This document shows, one piece after another, positions 55,987-64,000 of a stretch of DNA of 64,000 nucleotides. The position numbers were made by a program, and so were the translations under genes. The DNA is taken from NCBI GenBank assembly GCA_016916535.1, contig CP070276.1, positions 2,294,001 through 2,358,000 of the forward strand. Direction: 5' to 3'. Within the stretch, counting starts at the first letter, position 1, and the number at the start of each line of letters is the position of its first letter. The DNA is from Dysgonomonadaceae bacterium zrk40. GTDB taxonomy: Bacteria; Bacteroidota; Bacteroidia; Bacteroidales; Dysgonomonadaceae. Under the pieces are notes generated by a model. The model was given only the letters and a program-made list of their open reading frames with translations. It made no database searches and had not been told where the DNA came from.

Positions 55987-56571
55987 TTACTTAAAAACCT
56001 GGTCGATGCCTGAGAAGCCCATGAATGCCATGGCGATGATGCCCGCAGTGATGAGTGCAATGGGCATTCCCTCCATCGCCTTGGGTACCCGTGTCAGGGA
56101 TAGCTGTTCCCGTACACCGGAGAAGATGATCAGCGCCAGCCCGAAGCCGATGGAGGTGGCAATGGCATAGACCACCGACTCCAGCAGGTTGAAATCTTTC
56201 TGGATCACCAACAGGGCCACACCCAGAATGGCGCAGTTGGTGGTAATCAGTGGGAGGAAGACCCCCAGTGCCTGGTAGAGTGAGGGTGAGATCTTTTTCA
56301 GGATGATCTCCACCATCTGTACCAGGGCGGCGATCACCAGGATATAGGTGATGGTCTGTAGGTACTGCAGGTTAAATGCTTCCAGTACACCCTTGTAAAG
56401 GAGGAAGGTGACCAGCGTGGCAATGGTGAGCACGAAGGTAACCGCTGCACTCATGCCAATGGCAGTGTCTACCTTCTTGGAGACACCCAGGAAGGGACAG
56501 ATGCCGAGGAACTGTGAGTAAACGATGTTGTTTACAAAGATGGCAACGATGATGATTCCAATATATTCCAT
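55987..56571 (-). CDS. rnfA: Rnf complex subunit A
   Basis: A 194-residue integral membrane subunit with six helices and inverted topology relative to its paralogue RnfE. Seen: VNNIVYSQFLGICPFLGVSKK, with the Cys that helps hold the membrane-embedded 2Fe-2S cluster, TNCAILGVALL and the C-terminal FMGFSGIDQVF. The Rnf complex moves electrons between ferredoxin and NAD and couples this to Na or H transport. Last gene of the rnf operon. Confidence 0.96.
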   Translation of the reverse strand: MEYIGIIIVAIFVNNIVYSQFLGICPFLGVSKKVDTAIGMSAAVTFVLTIATLVTFLLYKGVLEAFNLQYLQTITYILVIAALVQMVEIILKKISPSLYQALGVFLPLITTNCAILGVALLVIQKDFNLLESVVYAIATSIGFGLALIIFSGVREQLSLTRVPKAMEGMPIALITAGIIAMAFMGFSGIDQVFK

Positions 56572-56592
56572 GATTAATTGTATCTTATCTGT

Positions 56593-57186
56593 TTATGCCT
56601 TTTTATGCTGTAGTTTGTTGAAGATGGCTATCAGGAAGCCCAGTACGATGAAGGCACCCGGTGCCAGTACAAAGAGCAATGATCCGTACTGCTCAGGGTA
56701 GATCGTCTGTGAGAAGATCTTACCGGTACCCAGCAACTCACGCGAAGCACCCAGCAGCGTAAGCGCCAGGGTAAAGCCCAGACCGATGCCCACGCCATCG
56801 AAGATGGAGGAGACTACGCCGTTCTTGGAGGCGAACGACTCTGCACGGCCCAGCACGATGCAGTTGACCACGATCAGCGGGATGAAGATGCCCAGGCTCT
56901 CGGCCAGCGCCGGCACGTAGGCATTCATCATCATCTCGATGATGGTCACGAAGGTGGCGATCACCACGATAAATGCGGGGATGCGCACCATGTCGGGGAT
57001 CACGTTCTTCAACAGCGAGATTACTGCGTTGGAGCTGATCAGCACGAACATGGTGGCCAGGCCCATGCTCATCCCGTTGATGGCTGAGCTGGTGGTAGCC
57101 AGCGTGGGACACATCCCCAGTAGCAATACGAAGATGGGGTTCTCCTTGATGATGCCGTTAAGCAGTATCTTTACTTTTTTATTCAT
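56593..57186 (-). CDS. rnfE: Rnf complex subunit E
   Basis: About 197 residues, six helices, paralogous to RnfA: NGIIKENPIFVLLLGMCPTL, VVNCIVLGRAESFASKNG, SIFDGVGIGLGFTLALTLLG and RELLGTGKIF. I chose ATG 57186 (MNKKVKILLNG), which overlaps the end of rnfG by 8 bases; the longer frame from 57273 only adds antiphase sequence. Its Cys in GMCP and VNC pair with those in RnfA around the shared cluster. Confidence 0.95.
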   Translation of the reverse strand: MNKKVKILLNGIIKENPIFVLLLGMCPTLATTSSAINGMSMGLATMFVLISSNAVISLLKNVIPDMVRIPAFIVVIATFVTIIEMMMNAYVPALAESLGIFIPLIVVNCIVLGRAESFASKNGVVSSIFDGVGIGLGFTLALTLLGASRELLGTGKIFSQTIYPEQYGSLLFVLAPGAFIVLGFLIAIFNKLQHKKA

Positions 57187-57844
57187 TGCTGACTCCTCCT
57201 TCCTTTGTTGTTTCGTCTGTTTCATTTTCGGTAGCAGTGGTAGTACCGCTCCAGGCATCTTCCATGCCGCCATTGTAGACAGCGTAAGCTCTGTTCACCG
57301 CTTCCATGAAAGCACGTGAGGTGATGGTCGATGCGGTGATGGCATCCACGTTACCTCCATCCTTGGTTACGGCGAGCGTTCCCTGTGAGAGATCCCTGCC
57401 GATAACTGACTGTCCCGGCTTGGTAGCATCGCGGAACCACTCGGTCATCTTGGAGCCCAGTCCCGGTGTCTCGGCATGCTGCAGCACGGCGTAGTTGACG
57501 ATGCGGTGCTCCATGTCGAAGCCCACCATAATCTGTATGTTGCCACTGAAGCCGTTGTTGGAATAGCTGTTGAGCGCGAAGCCCACCAGTTCGTCACCCT
57601 GTTTTGCCGGGTAGACCAGCAGCGAGTCGCCGTTGTCGTCGGCCATCCGGTAAGCTTCCGCCACCGGATCGTTGTCGAAGGCAGGCACCACCTCACTGAT
57701 GGCATTTTGTAATTTCATTGCCTTCGCTTCGGCAATGGGTGTCGCGGTCATCTTGTTCACCTGAGCCAGCAGCAGTGCCACCGTAAGACAGATGAGCGAG
57801 AGCGAAAGGAACATGTTCCTGAATGATGATTGTAGTTTAGCCAT
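57179..57844 (-). CDS. rnfG: Rnf complex subunit G (covalent FMN)
   Basis: A 221-residue subunit with one N-terminal membrane helix (about 9-29) and a periplasmic FMN-binding domain: ETPGLGSKMTEWFRDA and VDAITASTITSRAFMEAV, where the Thr of the SGATxTS-like motif carries the flavin. It overlaps rnfD by 8 bases. Length is normal. A Glu/Thr-rich C-terminal tail (TTATENETDETTKEGG) is longer than in many relatives. Confidence 0.94.
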   Translation of the reverse strand: MAKLQSSFRNMFLSLSLICLTVALLLAQVNKMTATPIAEAKAMKLQNAISEVVPAFDNDPVAEAYRMADDNGDSLLVYPAKQGDELVGFALNSYSNNGFSGNIQIMVGFDMEHRIVNYAVLQHAETPGLGSKMTEWFRDATKPGQSVIGRDLSQGTLAVTKDGGNVDAITASTITSRAFMEAVNRAYAVYNGGMEDAWSGTTTATENETDETTKEGGVSNE

Positions 57845-58805
57845 GTTTCACTGCCTCCCCGAATCGTTTAGGTGTGGTATAGGTATTGATAAGCGGTGTG
57901 AAGGCGTTCATCAGCAGGATGGCGAACGAGATTCCCTCGGGGTAGGCACCCCAGAGACGAATCGCGACCGTGACGAAGCCGATGCCGACGCCGTAAATGA
58001 TCATTCCCTTTTTGGTGAGTGGTGAGGTGACATAATCGGTCGCCATGAAGATAGCCCCGAGCATCAGTCCTCCCGAAAAGAGATGGATCAGCGGGTTGTA
58101 TTGGGGCAGTGGCTCAATCAGGTAGAGAATACCGGTGAAAAGTGCCACGGTGGCCAGGATGGTGAGTGGAATGTGCCAGGTAATCACCTTCTTCCAAAGC
58201 ATGTAGATCAGCCCCAGCAGTAGCGCTGCGGCGCTCATCTCGCCCAGCGAACCGGGTTCCAGCCCCAGGAACATTTGCTGCAGGGCAGGCAGCGTTTCGG
58301 GTGCCTGCTTCAGCAGCGCCAGCACGGTGGCGGAGCTCACCGCGTCGGTGGTCTCAACAGCCATCACCGTTGCGGGCCAACTGGTCATTTGTGCCGGGAA
58401 GGATATCAATAGGAAAATGCGTCCCGCGATGGCGGGGTTGAAGATGTTGTTGCCCAGTCCCCCGAACGAGAGCTTCACCACCCCAATGGCGAAGAGAGCA
58501 CCCAGTGCCAGGATCCATACCGGCAGGCCGGAGGGGACGTTGAAGGCAAGCAGCACGCCGGTGATGATGGCTGAGCCGTCGAGGATGGTAGGCTCCTTCT
58601 TCATGACAAACCGCACGATCAGGTATTCAAAACACACGCAGAAGAGCACCGACAGGGCGGTGATCAGCAGCGCATCGAGACGGAAGGTATAGAGGGCCAC
58701 CAGGAACGCCGGAATCAGGGCGATCAGGACGGCATACATATTTTTGGGGATGGTGTCACCGCTGTGCACATGCGGCGAGGGTGAGACGATCAGTTTTTGT
58801 TCCAT
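57837..58805 (-). CDS. rnfD: Rnf complex subunit D (covalent FMN)
   Basis: A 322-residue membrane subunit related to NqrB: SPSPHVHSGDTIPKNMYAVL at the N-terminus, about nine helices, FGGLGNNIFNPAIAGRIFLL, TTDAVSSATVLALL (flavinylation motif, with Thr as FMN acceptor), GGLMLGAIFMATDYVTSPLT and YPEGISFAILLMNAFTPLI. All parts of the family are present. Confidence 0.95.
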   Translation of the reverse strand: MEQKLIVSPSPHVHSGDTIPKNMYAVLIALIPAFLVALYTFRLDALLITALSVLFCVCFEYLIVRFVMKKEPTILDGSAIITGVLLAFNVPSGLPVWILALGALFAIGVVKLSFGGLGNNIFNPAIAGRIFLLISFPAQMTSWPATVMAVETTDAVSSATVLALLKQAPETLPALQQMFLGLEPGSLGEMSAAALLLGLIYMLWKKVITWHIPLTILATVALFTGILYLIEPLPQYNPLIHLFSGGLMLGAIFMATDYVTSPLTKKGMIIYGVGIGFVTVAIRLWGAYPEGISFAILLMNAFTPLINTYTTPKRFGEAVKHG

Positions 58806-58826
58806 AATCAGTTTTATCCCTTGGTG

Positions 58827-60158
58827 TTAATTTTTTCTGGCTCTGATGATGCCGTTCACCTTGCTCTTACCCAGGCGGATATAGTCGAGCAGTGGCCGGT
58901 CGGCAGGACAGGTGTAACTGCAGGAGCCGCATTCTATGCAGTCGGTGATAGCATTCTTCTCAGCGCGGTCCCACACCTCATACTCGGTGAGGTTCATCAA
59001 TAGGGTGGGGTTGAGGCCCATGGGGCATACCTGCACGCATTTACCACAGCGGATGCAGTCTTTCATTGCCTTGCGTTTTGCTTCCAGGGTGGGTACGACC
59101 AGGATGCCTGAAGTTCCTTTGGTGACCGGGATATCGACCGATGCCAGTGCCTTGCCCATCATGGGGCCACCGCTGATCACCTTGCCGGTGCTTTCCGGTA
59201 ATCCCCCGGCAGCATCAATCAAAGTCGTCAGTGGCGTCCCGATACGTGCTCGCAGGTTGCAAGGCCGTTCTACCTCTTTCCCGGTGACTGTTACCACACG
59301 CTCTACCAGCGGCTTGTTTTTCTGAACCGCCTCATAGATGGCAAAAAGCGTCCCTACGTTCTGCACCACTGCACCCACCGAAATGGGGAGCGCCCCGGAG
59401 GGTACCTGGCGACCTGTTAGAGCGTCGATCAGCTGTTTCTCACCTCCCTGTGGGTATTGCACTTTCAATGCCTGTACTTCGATGCCGGGGAACGCTTTTA
59501 CTTTCTTTGTGAAGAGTGCCACCGCATCTTTCTTGTTGTTCTCAATGCCGATGATGGCGCGCTGCACGTTGAGTGCTTTCATCACCAGCGTGATGCCCAC
59601 CAGAATCTCTTCGCTTTTCTCCATCATCAGCTGATGGTCGGAGGTGAGGTAGGGTTCGCACTCCACCCCATTGATGATCAACACCTCCGCCTTCATGCCG
59701 GGAGGGGGTGTCAGCTTCACGTGGGTGGGGAAGGTGGCGCCACCCATGCCCACGATGCCGGCAGCGGCAATCTTCTCCAGGATATCTTTTGGTGTGAGAC
59801 TGCAATCGCTGATCAATTGCTCTGAACGGTCGATTTGTTTTTCCCATTCATCCTCTTCCACCTTGATGAAGACGGCGTCACGTTTGTAACCGCTGGCATC
59901 CATCGCCTTGTCGATCTTCAGCACCGTGCCGGAGACCGACGAGTGGATCTGTGCAGAGACAAAACCGACACCCTTGCCGATGAGTGTGCCCACCTTCACC
60001 TTGTCGCCCTTCTTGACGACCGGCTGGCAGGGTGCCCCGATGTGTTGCGAGAGCGGTATCACCACCTGTGCGGGAACGGCAATGGTTTGTATGGCCATTC
60101 CTGCAGAGAGCTTGTTCTCTTTCGGGTGGATGCCGCCTAAACGAAAACTCTTTAACAT
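58827..60158 (-). CDS. rnfC: Rnf complex subunit C
   Basis: A 443-residue peripheral subunit that is the NADH-binding entry or exit point. GGIHPKENKLSAG, the Gly-rich NADH/FMN loop GIVGMGGATFPTHVKLTPP, NGVECEPYLTSDHQLM, and two 4Fe-4S motifs, CIRCGKCVQVCPMGLNP and CIECGSCSYTCPADRPL. The C-terminal Ala-rich repeats of the enterobacterial RsxC are absent, as in other Bacteroidota. Confidence 0.96.
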   Translation of the reverse strand: MLKSFRLGGIHPKENKLSAGMAIQTIAVPAQVVIPLSQHIGAPCQPVVKKGDKVKVGTLIGKGVGFVSAQIHSSVSGTVLKIDKAMDASGYKRDAVFIKVEEDEWEKQIDRSEQLISDCSLTPKDILEKIAAAGIVGMGGATFPTHVKLTPPPGMKAEVLIINGVECEPYLTSDHQLMMEKSEEILVGITLVMKALNVQRAIIGIENNKKDAVALFTKKVKAFPGIEVQALKVQYPQGGEKQLIDALTGRQVPSGALPISVGAVVQNVGTLFAIYEAVQKNKPLVERVVTVTGKEVERPCNLRARIGTPLTTLIDAAGGLPESTGKVISGGPMMGKALASVDIPVTKGTSGILVVPTLEAKRKAMKDCIRCGKCVQVCPMGLNPTLLMNLTEYEVWDRAEKNAITDCIECGSCSYTCPADRPLLDYIRLGKSKVNGIIRARKN

Positions 60159-60170
60159 ATGTTTTTCTTC

Positions 60171-61040
60171 TTATGCGGTTGTGGTTGCTGCTTCCTCTTT
60201 GGCTTCCGGAGGTGTCTCCTTGCGGGGCGGGAAGTGGAGCTCCAGGATTGAGTGGGTAGGACAGACCACCACACACTTGCGACAGAGACGGCATTTGTCG
60301 TCGTCGATGTAAGCCAGGTTGTTTTCAATGGTGATAGCGTCGAACGGGCATACCTGCTGGCACTTGCTGCAGCCGATACAGGCCACGTTACAGGCTTTCT
60401 TTGCCACGGCACCCTTGTCCTTGTTGACACAGCTCACGTAGATGCGGCGCGACTTGGGGCCTTGTTTGCGTAGTTCGATGATATCCTTGGGGCAGGCTCT
60501 TACGCAAGCACCACAGGCGGTGCACTTGTCCTCCACCACCTCGGGCAGCAATGTCAGCGGGTTGATGTGTATGGCGTCAAACGTGCAGGATTCCTCACAG
60601 TCGCCCAGGCCCAGGCAGCCGAAGGAGCAACCGGTGTCGCCACCATAGAGGGCGGCAGCGATGGAGCAGTTGGAGACGCCGTCGTAAAGGTTGAGGCGGG
60701 GACGCTCCTCGCAGGTACCGCTGCAGCGCACCACTGCGATCTTCTTCGCTGTCTTGGATGCAGTCTGACCCAAAATTTCGGCTACCCGCTCCATGGTAAC
60801 CTGTCCCCCCACGGGACAGTTGAGCCCCTCCAGTGAATCGGCCTTCACACAGGCGGCAGCGAAGGCTGCACAGCCGGGAAAGCCGCAGCCACCACAGTTA
60901 GCGGCGGGAAGGGCGTCCTGCACCTCCTGGATGCGGGGGTCCTCCTCCACTTTGAACTTCTGACTTACCAGGTATAGGATGCCGGCGCTTCCGGCGCCAA
61001 TGGCGCCCAAAGTGGCTACGGCAGTAAGGATTACACTCAT
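60171..61040 (-). CDS. rnfB: Rnf complex subunit B
   Basis: A 289-residue subunit that accepts electrons from ferredoxin. One N-terminal helix (about 4-25), a 4-Cys cluster domain (NCGGCGFPGCAAFAAAC and LNCPVGG), and then a chain of ferredoxin motifs: CSFGCLGLGDCEESC, CTACGACVRACPKDII, CNVACIGCSKCQQVCPFDAI and CRLCRKCVVVCPTHSI. The count of clusters (one plus about four to five) is at the high end, typical of the anaerobic type. Confidence 0.96.
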   Translation of the reverse strand: MSVILTAVATLGAIGAGSAGILYLVSQKFKVEEDPRIQEVQDALPAANCGGCGFPGCAAFAAACVKADSLEGLNCPVGGQVTMERVAEILGQTASKTAKKIAVVRCSGTCEERPRLNLYDGVSNCSIAAALYGGDTGCSFGCLGLGDCEESCTFDAIHINPLTLLPEVVEDKCTACGACVRACPKDIIELRKQGPKSRRIYVSCVNKDKGAVAKKACNVACIGCSKCQQVCPFDAITIENNLAYIDDDKCRLCRKCVVVCPTHSILELHFPPRKETPPEAKEEAATTTA

Positions 61041-61049
61041 AATTACTGA

Positions 61050-61460
61050 TTAATGGTTTTTTTTAATACTGAATTGAAAGGTGTGAGCCATGCTGTTGCG
61101 AAATAGATAGAGAAGTAGGTAGTAGGGTGCCAGCGCCAGCAGTGCGCTGAGTGCCGCCTCTGTCTCACTGAAGTGCCAGACGCTTGTGGTGAGTACAAGC
61201 ATGGCGATGAGGATCAACAGCGGGAGTAGAAATGCCCAGAAGACCGCTTTGTAGCCAATCGACTCTTTTCCCTCAATGATCACCAGCTCATGAAGGGTGA
61301 ACTGCCCGGAGTGGTCGGCGATGTCGACAAGCTTCTCCTTCGAGTCGGCTGCCATACAGGCTCCCTTGGCGTGGCAACTGCTGCAGGCTGATTGTTGCAG
61401 GATGCGAACGGTTATCTTCTCTCCGCTGATTTGTTCAATGATTCCCTTGTGTGTGATCAT
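61050..61460 (-). CDS. rseC: RseC/MucC-like SoxR-reducing system protein
   Basis: About 136 residues with Cys motif SACSSCHAKGAC near the N-terminus and two membrane helices (about 72-94 and 100-118), the RseC layout. Often first in rnf operons of Bacteroidota and likely to act with the complex. ATG 61460 (MITHKGIIEQ) is preferred over 61502, since a minus-strand TAACTTTG box at 61511-61518 places the transcript start near 61504. Confidence 0.87.
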   Translation of the reverse strand: MITHKGIIEQISGEKITVRILQQSACSSCHAKGACMAADSKEKLVDIADHSGQFTLHELVIIEGKESIGYKAVFWAFLLPLLILIAMLVLTTSVWHFSETEAALSALLALAPYYLLLYLFRNSMAHTFQFSIKKNH

Positions 61461-61821
61461 GAAACGATGGTTTTTTTCAGACGATCCCTCTTCTCTTTCC
61501 AATGGATTCGCAAAGTTAAGGATTATTTTCGGGAATAGTGCCTCTTTTTTTGAACATAAAAGGGCCTTTGATTGTTAATGTGCGCTTATCCCCCCCCCCA
61601 ATCCCCGAACCTTAAGACTGAATGCGATGAAGAATCTCCTCCGGATCCCCACTCACCGACTCCTGCGGCAGACCAATCCAATAATTCTCCCCTGTAGAGT
61701 TACTTAATCCTCATTTTAGCTCCTCACGGGCGAACATTTAGGCTTCCAAATTTGTTAAAAAGTGAAATTGCCGCTTTAAGCAACCATATTAAACAAAACA
61801 TATTTAAACCACTTAACCCGT
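61461..61821. other. Divergent intergenic region between rseC and aconitase
   Basis: It holds the minus-strand -7 box TAACTTTG (61511-61518) for the rnf operon and a run of ten C (61590-61599). An AT-rich stretch before the aconitase start has no exact TAnnTTTG box. No gene or RNA is recognised. Confidence 0.6.
61590..61599. repeat. Homopolymer run of ten C
   Basis: Ten C in a row, followed by AATCCCC. The length is unusual in this window. Confidence 0.9.
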
Positions 61822-64000
61822 ATGATTTTCGACATTGAAATGATTCGCAGGGTCTATGCGAATTTGCCCGAAAGAATTAAAAAAGCCAAAGAGAACCTGC
61901 AACGTCCGTTGACGCTCACTGAGAAGATATTGTTCTCTCATCTCTCCCCAGGAGTACCCCTGATCAACTACAAGCGTGCATCCGACTATGTGGATTTTGC
62001 CCCTGACAGGGTGGCGATGCAGGATGCCACCGCACAGATGGCCCTGTTGCAGTTGATGAATTCCGGTCGCACCAGTGTGGCGGTACCCTCCACGGTGCAT
62101 TGTGATCACTTGATACAGGCCTACCGCAATGCCGAGAGCGACCTGGAGACCGCCAACGTCACCAACCGTGAGGTATACGAGTTCCTGCGGGATGTCTCCA
62201 ACAGATACGGCATTGGTTTCTGGAAACCCGGTGCCGGCATCATCCACCAGGTGGTGCTGGAGAACTACGCATTCCCGGGTGGAATGATGGTGGGCACCGA
62301 TTCCCACACACCCAATGCCGGCGGACTGGGAATGATCGCTATCGGTGTGGGTGGAGCTGACGCCGTGGATGTGATGGCCGGACTGCCCTGGGAGCTGAAG
62401 ATGCCCAAATTAATTGGTGTGAAGCTCACCGGAAAGCTTTCCGGATGGAGCGCCCCCAAGGATGTGATCCTCAAGGTGGCCGGTATCCTCACCGTTAAGG
62501 GGGGCACCAACGCCATCATCGAGTACTTCGGTGAGGGGGCTGCATCTCTCTCGGCAACAGGAAAAGGCACCATCTGCAACATGGGTGCCGAGGTGGGAGC
62601 AACCACCTCCATCTTCCCCTTCGACGAGAAGTCTGCCCAATATCTTGAAAGTACCGGGCGCAAGGATGTGGCCGACGAGGCACGTCGCATCATGGAGCAT
62701 CTGCAGCCTGATCCGGAGGTGATGGCCGATCCTGCACAATATTATGACCAGCTGATCGAGATTGATCTCTCCGAATTGGAACCTCATATCAACGGTCCAT
62801 TTACCCCCGACGCAGCTTACACCATTTCCGAGTTTGGCGAGGTGGTGCGCAAGAACAACTACCCTCGCAAGATGGAGGTAGGTCTCATCGGTTCCTGCAC
62901 CAACTCTTCTTATGAAGACCTCACCCGTGCAGTCTCCATCGTACAGTATGCACGTGAACAGGGAGTGCCGGTGAAGGCACAGTTCCTGATCAACCCCGGC
63001 TCGGAACAGATACGCTACACCGCTGAACGCGATGGTATCCTGGAGGAGTTTGACAAGGCGGGTGCCACCATCATCGCCAACGCCTGTGGCCCCTGTATCG
63101 GACAGTGGAAACGTGATGATGTGGCAGACAACCGTCCCAACTCCATCGTCACCTCTTTCAATCGTAACTTTGCCAAGCGCAACGACGGCAATCCTAACAC
63201 CCATGCTTTTGTCACCTCTCCCGAACTGGTAGCTGCACTCACCATTGCCGGTGATCTCTGTTTCAATCCGCTTACCGACACACTGCTCAACGACAAGGGG
63301 GAAGCCGTGAAATTACCCGAGCCGAAAGGCTTTGAGATGCCCCCCCTAGGATATGAGGTGAAGGATGCCGGTTACCTGGCTCCCTCCCCGGAGGCTGCTG
63401 TGGAGGTGACCATCGACCCGCAGTCGAATCGTCTGCAGAAGCTGGAGCCCTTCTCCGCCTGGGACGGGAAGGACTATGCTGACCTGCCGCTGCTCATCAG
63501 GGTGCAGGGTAAGTGTACCACTGACCATATCTCGATGGCCGGTCCATGGCTCCGCTATCGCGGTCACCTCGACAATATCTCCGACAACATGCTCATAGGG
63601 GCTGTCAACAGTTTCAATGAACAGACCAATGCGGTACTCGACCCTGAGACGCTCGAATATATGCCGGTACCGGCACTGGCCCGTAAGTTCAAGAGCAAAG
63701 GGGTAGGATCCATTGTGGTCGCTGAAGAGAATTACGGCGAAGGATCCAGCCGTGAACATGCAGCCATGGAGCCACGTCACCTCAATGTGAAGGTGATTTT
63801 GGTTAAGTCGTTCGCCCGTATTCACGAAACCAACTTGAAGAAACAGGGTATGCTGGCACTCACCTTTGTCAACAAGGAGGATTATAACAAGGTACAGGAA
63901 CGCGACAAGATCAGCGTGGTTGGCCTTAGCGAATTTGCTCCCGGCCGGAACCTTACCATTGAGTTGTTGCATGCCGATGGCACGAAGGATCGCTTCGAGG
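61822..64000 (+). CDS. acn: Aconitate hydratase (3' end outside window)
   Basis: At least 726 residues of a 4Fe-4S aconitase that interconverts citrate and isocitrate; the frame is open to the window end, with only about 20-30 residues expected beyond. Seen: [35 protein letters not shown], cluster ligands in [14 protein letters not shown] (about 359) and [11 protein letters not shown] (two Cys, about 421-424), [14 protein letters not shown] and [18 protein letters not shown] of the swivel domain. Layout is that of the mitochondrial/AcnM type. It suggests an oxidative branch toward 2-oxoglutarate. Confidence 0.96.
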   Translation, partial: MIFDIEMIRRVYANLPERIKKAKENLQRPLTLTEKILFSHLSPGVPLINYKRASDYVDFAPDRVAMQDATAQMALLQLMNSGRTSVAVPSTVHCDHLIQAYRNAESDLETANVTNREVYEFLRDVSNRYGIGFWKPGAGIIHQVVLENYAFPGGMMVGTDSHTPNAGGLGMIAIGVGGADAVDVMAGLPWELKMPKLIGVKLTGKLSGWSAPKDVILKVAGILTVKGGTNAIIEYFGEGAASLSATGKGTICNMGAEVGATTSIFPFDEKSAQYLESTGRKDVADEARRIMEHLQPDPEVMADPAQYYDQLIEIDLSELEPHINGPFTPDAAYTISEFGEVVRKNNYPRKMEVGLIGSCTNSSYEDLTRAVSIVQYAREQGVPVKAQFLINPGSEQIRYTAERDGILEEFDKAGATIIANACGPCIGQWKRDDVADNRPNSIVTSFNRNFAKRNDGNPNTHAFVTSPELVAALTIAGDLCFNPLTDTLLNDKGEAVKLPEPKGFEMPPLGYEVKDAGYLAPSPEAAVEVTIDPQSNRLQKLEPFSAWDGKDYADLPLLIRVQGKCTTDHISMAGPWLRYRGHLDNISDNMLIGAVNSFNEQTNAVLDPETLEYMPVPALARKFKSKGVGSIVVAEENYGEGSSREHAAMEPRHLNVKVILVKSFARIHETNLKKQGMLALTFVNKEDYNKVQERDKISVVGLSEFAPGRNLTIELLHADGTKDRFE

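Overview
The window comes from an anaerobic member of the Bacteroidota, most like the Porphyromonadaceae/Dysgonomonadaceae (Proteiniphilum, Petrimonas and relatives). This rests on gene content, not on a database search. The signs are repeated Bacteroidota-type promoter boxes (TTTG about 20 bases upstream of TAnnTTTG), few Shine-Dalgarno sites, an LpxC-FabZ fusion, a GH92 mannosidase, a NagZ/beta-lactamase fusion, a TonB receptor behind a TPP riboswitch, a complete Rnf operon and a CoA-transferase typical of fermenters.

Layout. 1-7 kb: 3' end of a GH92 gene, an RlpA-like protein, initiator tRNA-fMet, a polyprenol-phosphate mannosyltransferase coupled to dihydroorotase, and a glycosyltransferase. 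6-11.7 kb (minus): a split UshA-type nucleotidase, the NagZ/beta-lactamase fusion and aroB. 11.8-13.7 kb: rplS, recO and thiamine pyrophosphokinase. 13.8-17.9 kb (minus): a nitric-oxide defence cassette with an Rrf2 regulator, a membrane protein, a quinol NO reductase broken by frameshifts, and the Ric repair protein. Two copies of one palindrome lie upstream of the regulator and of the reductase genes. 17.97-20.76 kb: two 1368-bp IS4-type elements in tandem, 46 bp apart, flanked as a pair by the same 6 bp. 20.9-27 kb: a 2-oxoacid dehydrogenase operon whose only lipoyl domain is on E3, followed by lipoate ligase.

27.2-38.2 kb is the most unusual part. Two convergent operons hold NifX/ORP-fold proteins, small Gly/Arg-rich proteins, a DUF89 protein, two MinD-type ATPases with ferredoxin domains, a radical SAM protein, an Mrp ATPase, two FeS-type uracil-DNA glycosylase genes (one frameshifted), corrinoid adenosyltransferase, a metallo-beta-lactamase-fold hydrolase and others. 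The set recalls the anaerobe-specific orange-protein (Orp) genes of Desulfovibrio. At each outer edge a promoter is overlapped by a palindrome with core GAACA-N2-TGTTC, like ArsR/SmtB operators. I infer that one repressor, not encoded in this window, controls both ends.

38.2-41.3 kb: a TPP riboswitch, a TonB receptor and a PnuC-type transporter form a thiamine uptake unit. 41.4-48.5 kb: Rel, three small envelope/stress proteins, miaB, an unknown membrane protein and a CoA-transferase. 48.5-54.5 kb: an 11-bp tandem repeat, tRNA-Pro, the lipid A genes lpxD, lpxC-fabZ and lpxA, then agmatine-to-putrescine genes. 54.5-61.5 kb (minus): a DUF6600-like lipoprotein and the operon rseC-rnfBCDGEA. The window ends inside aconitase.
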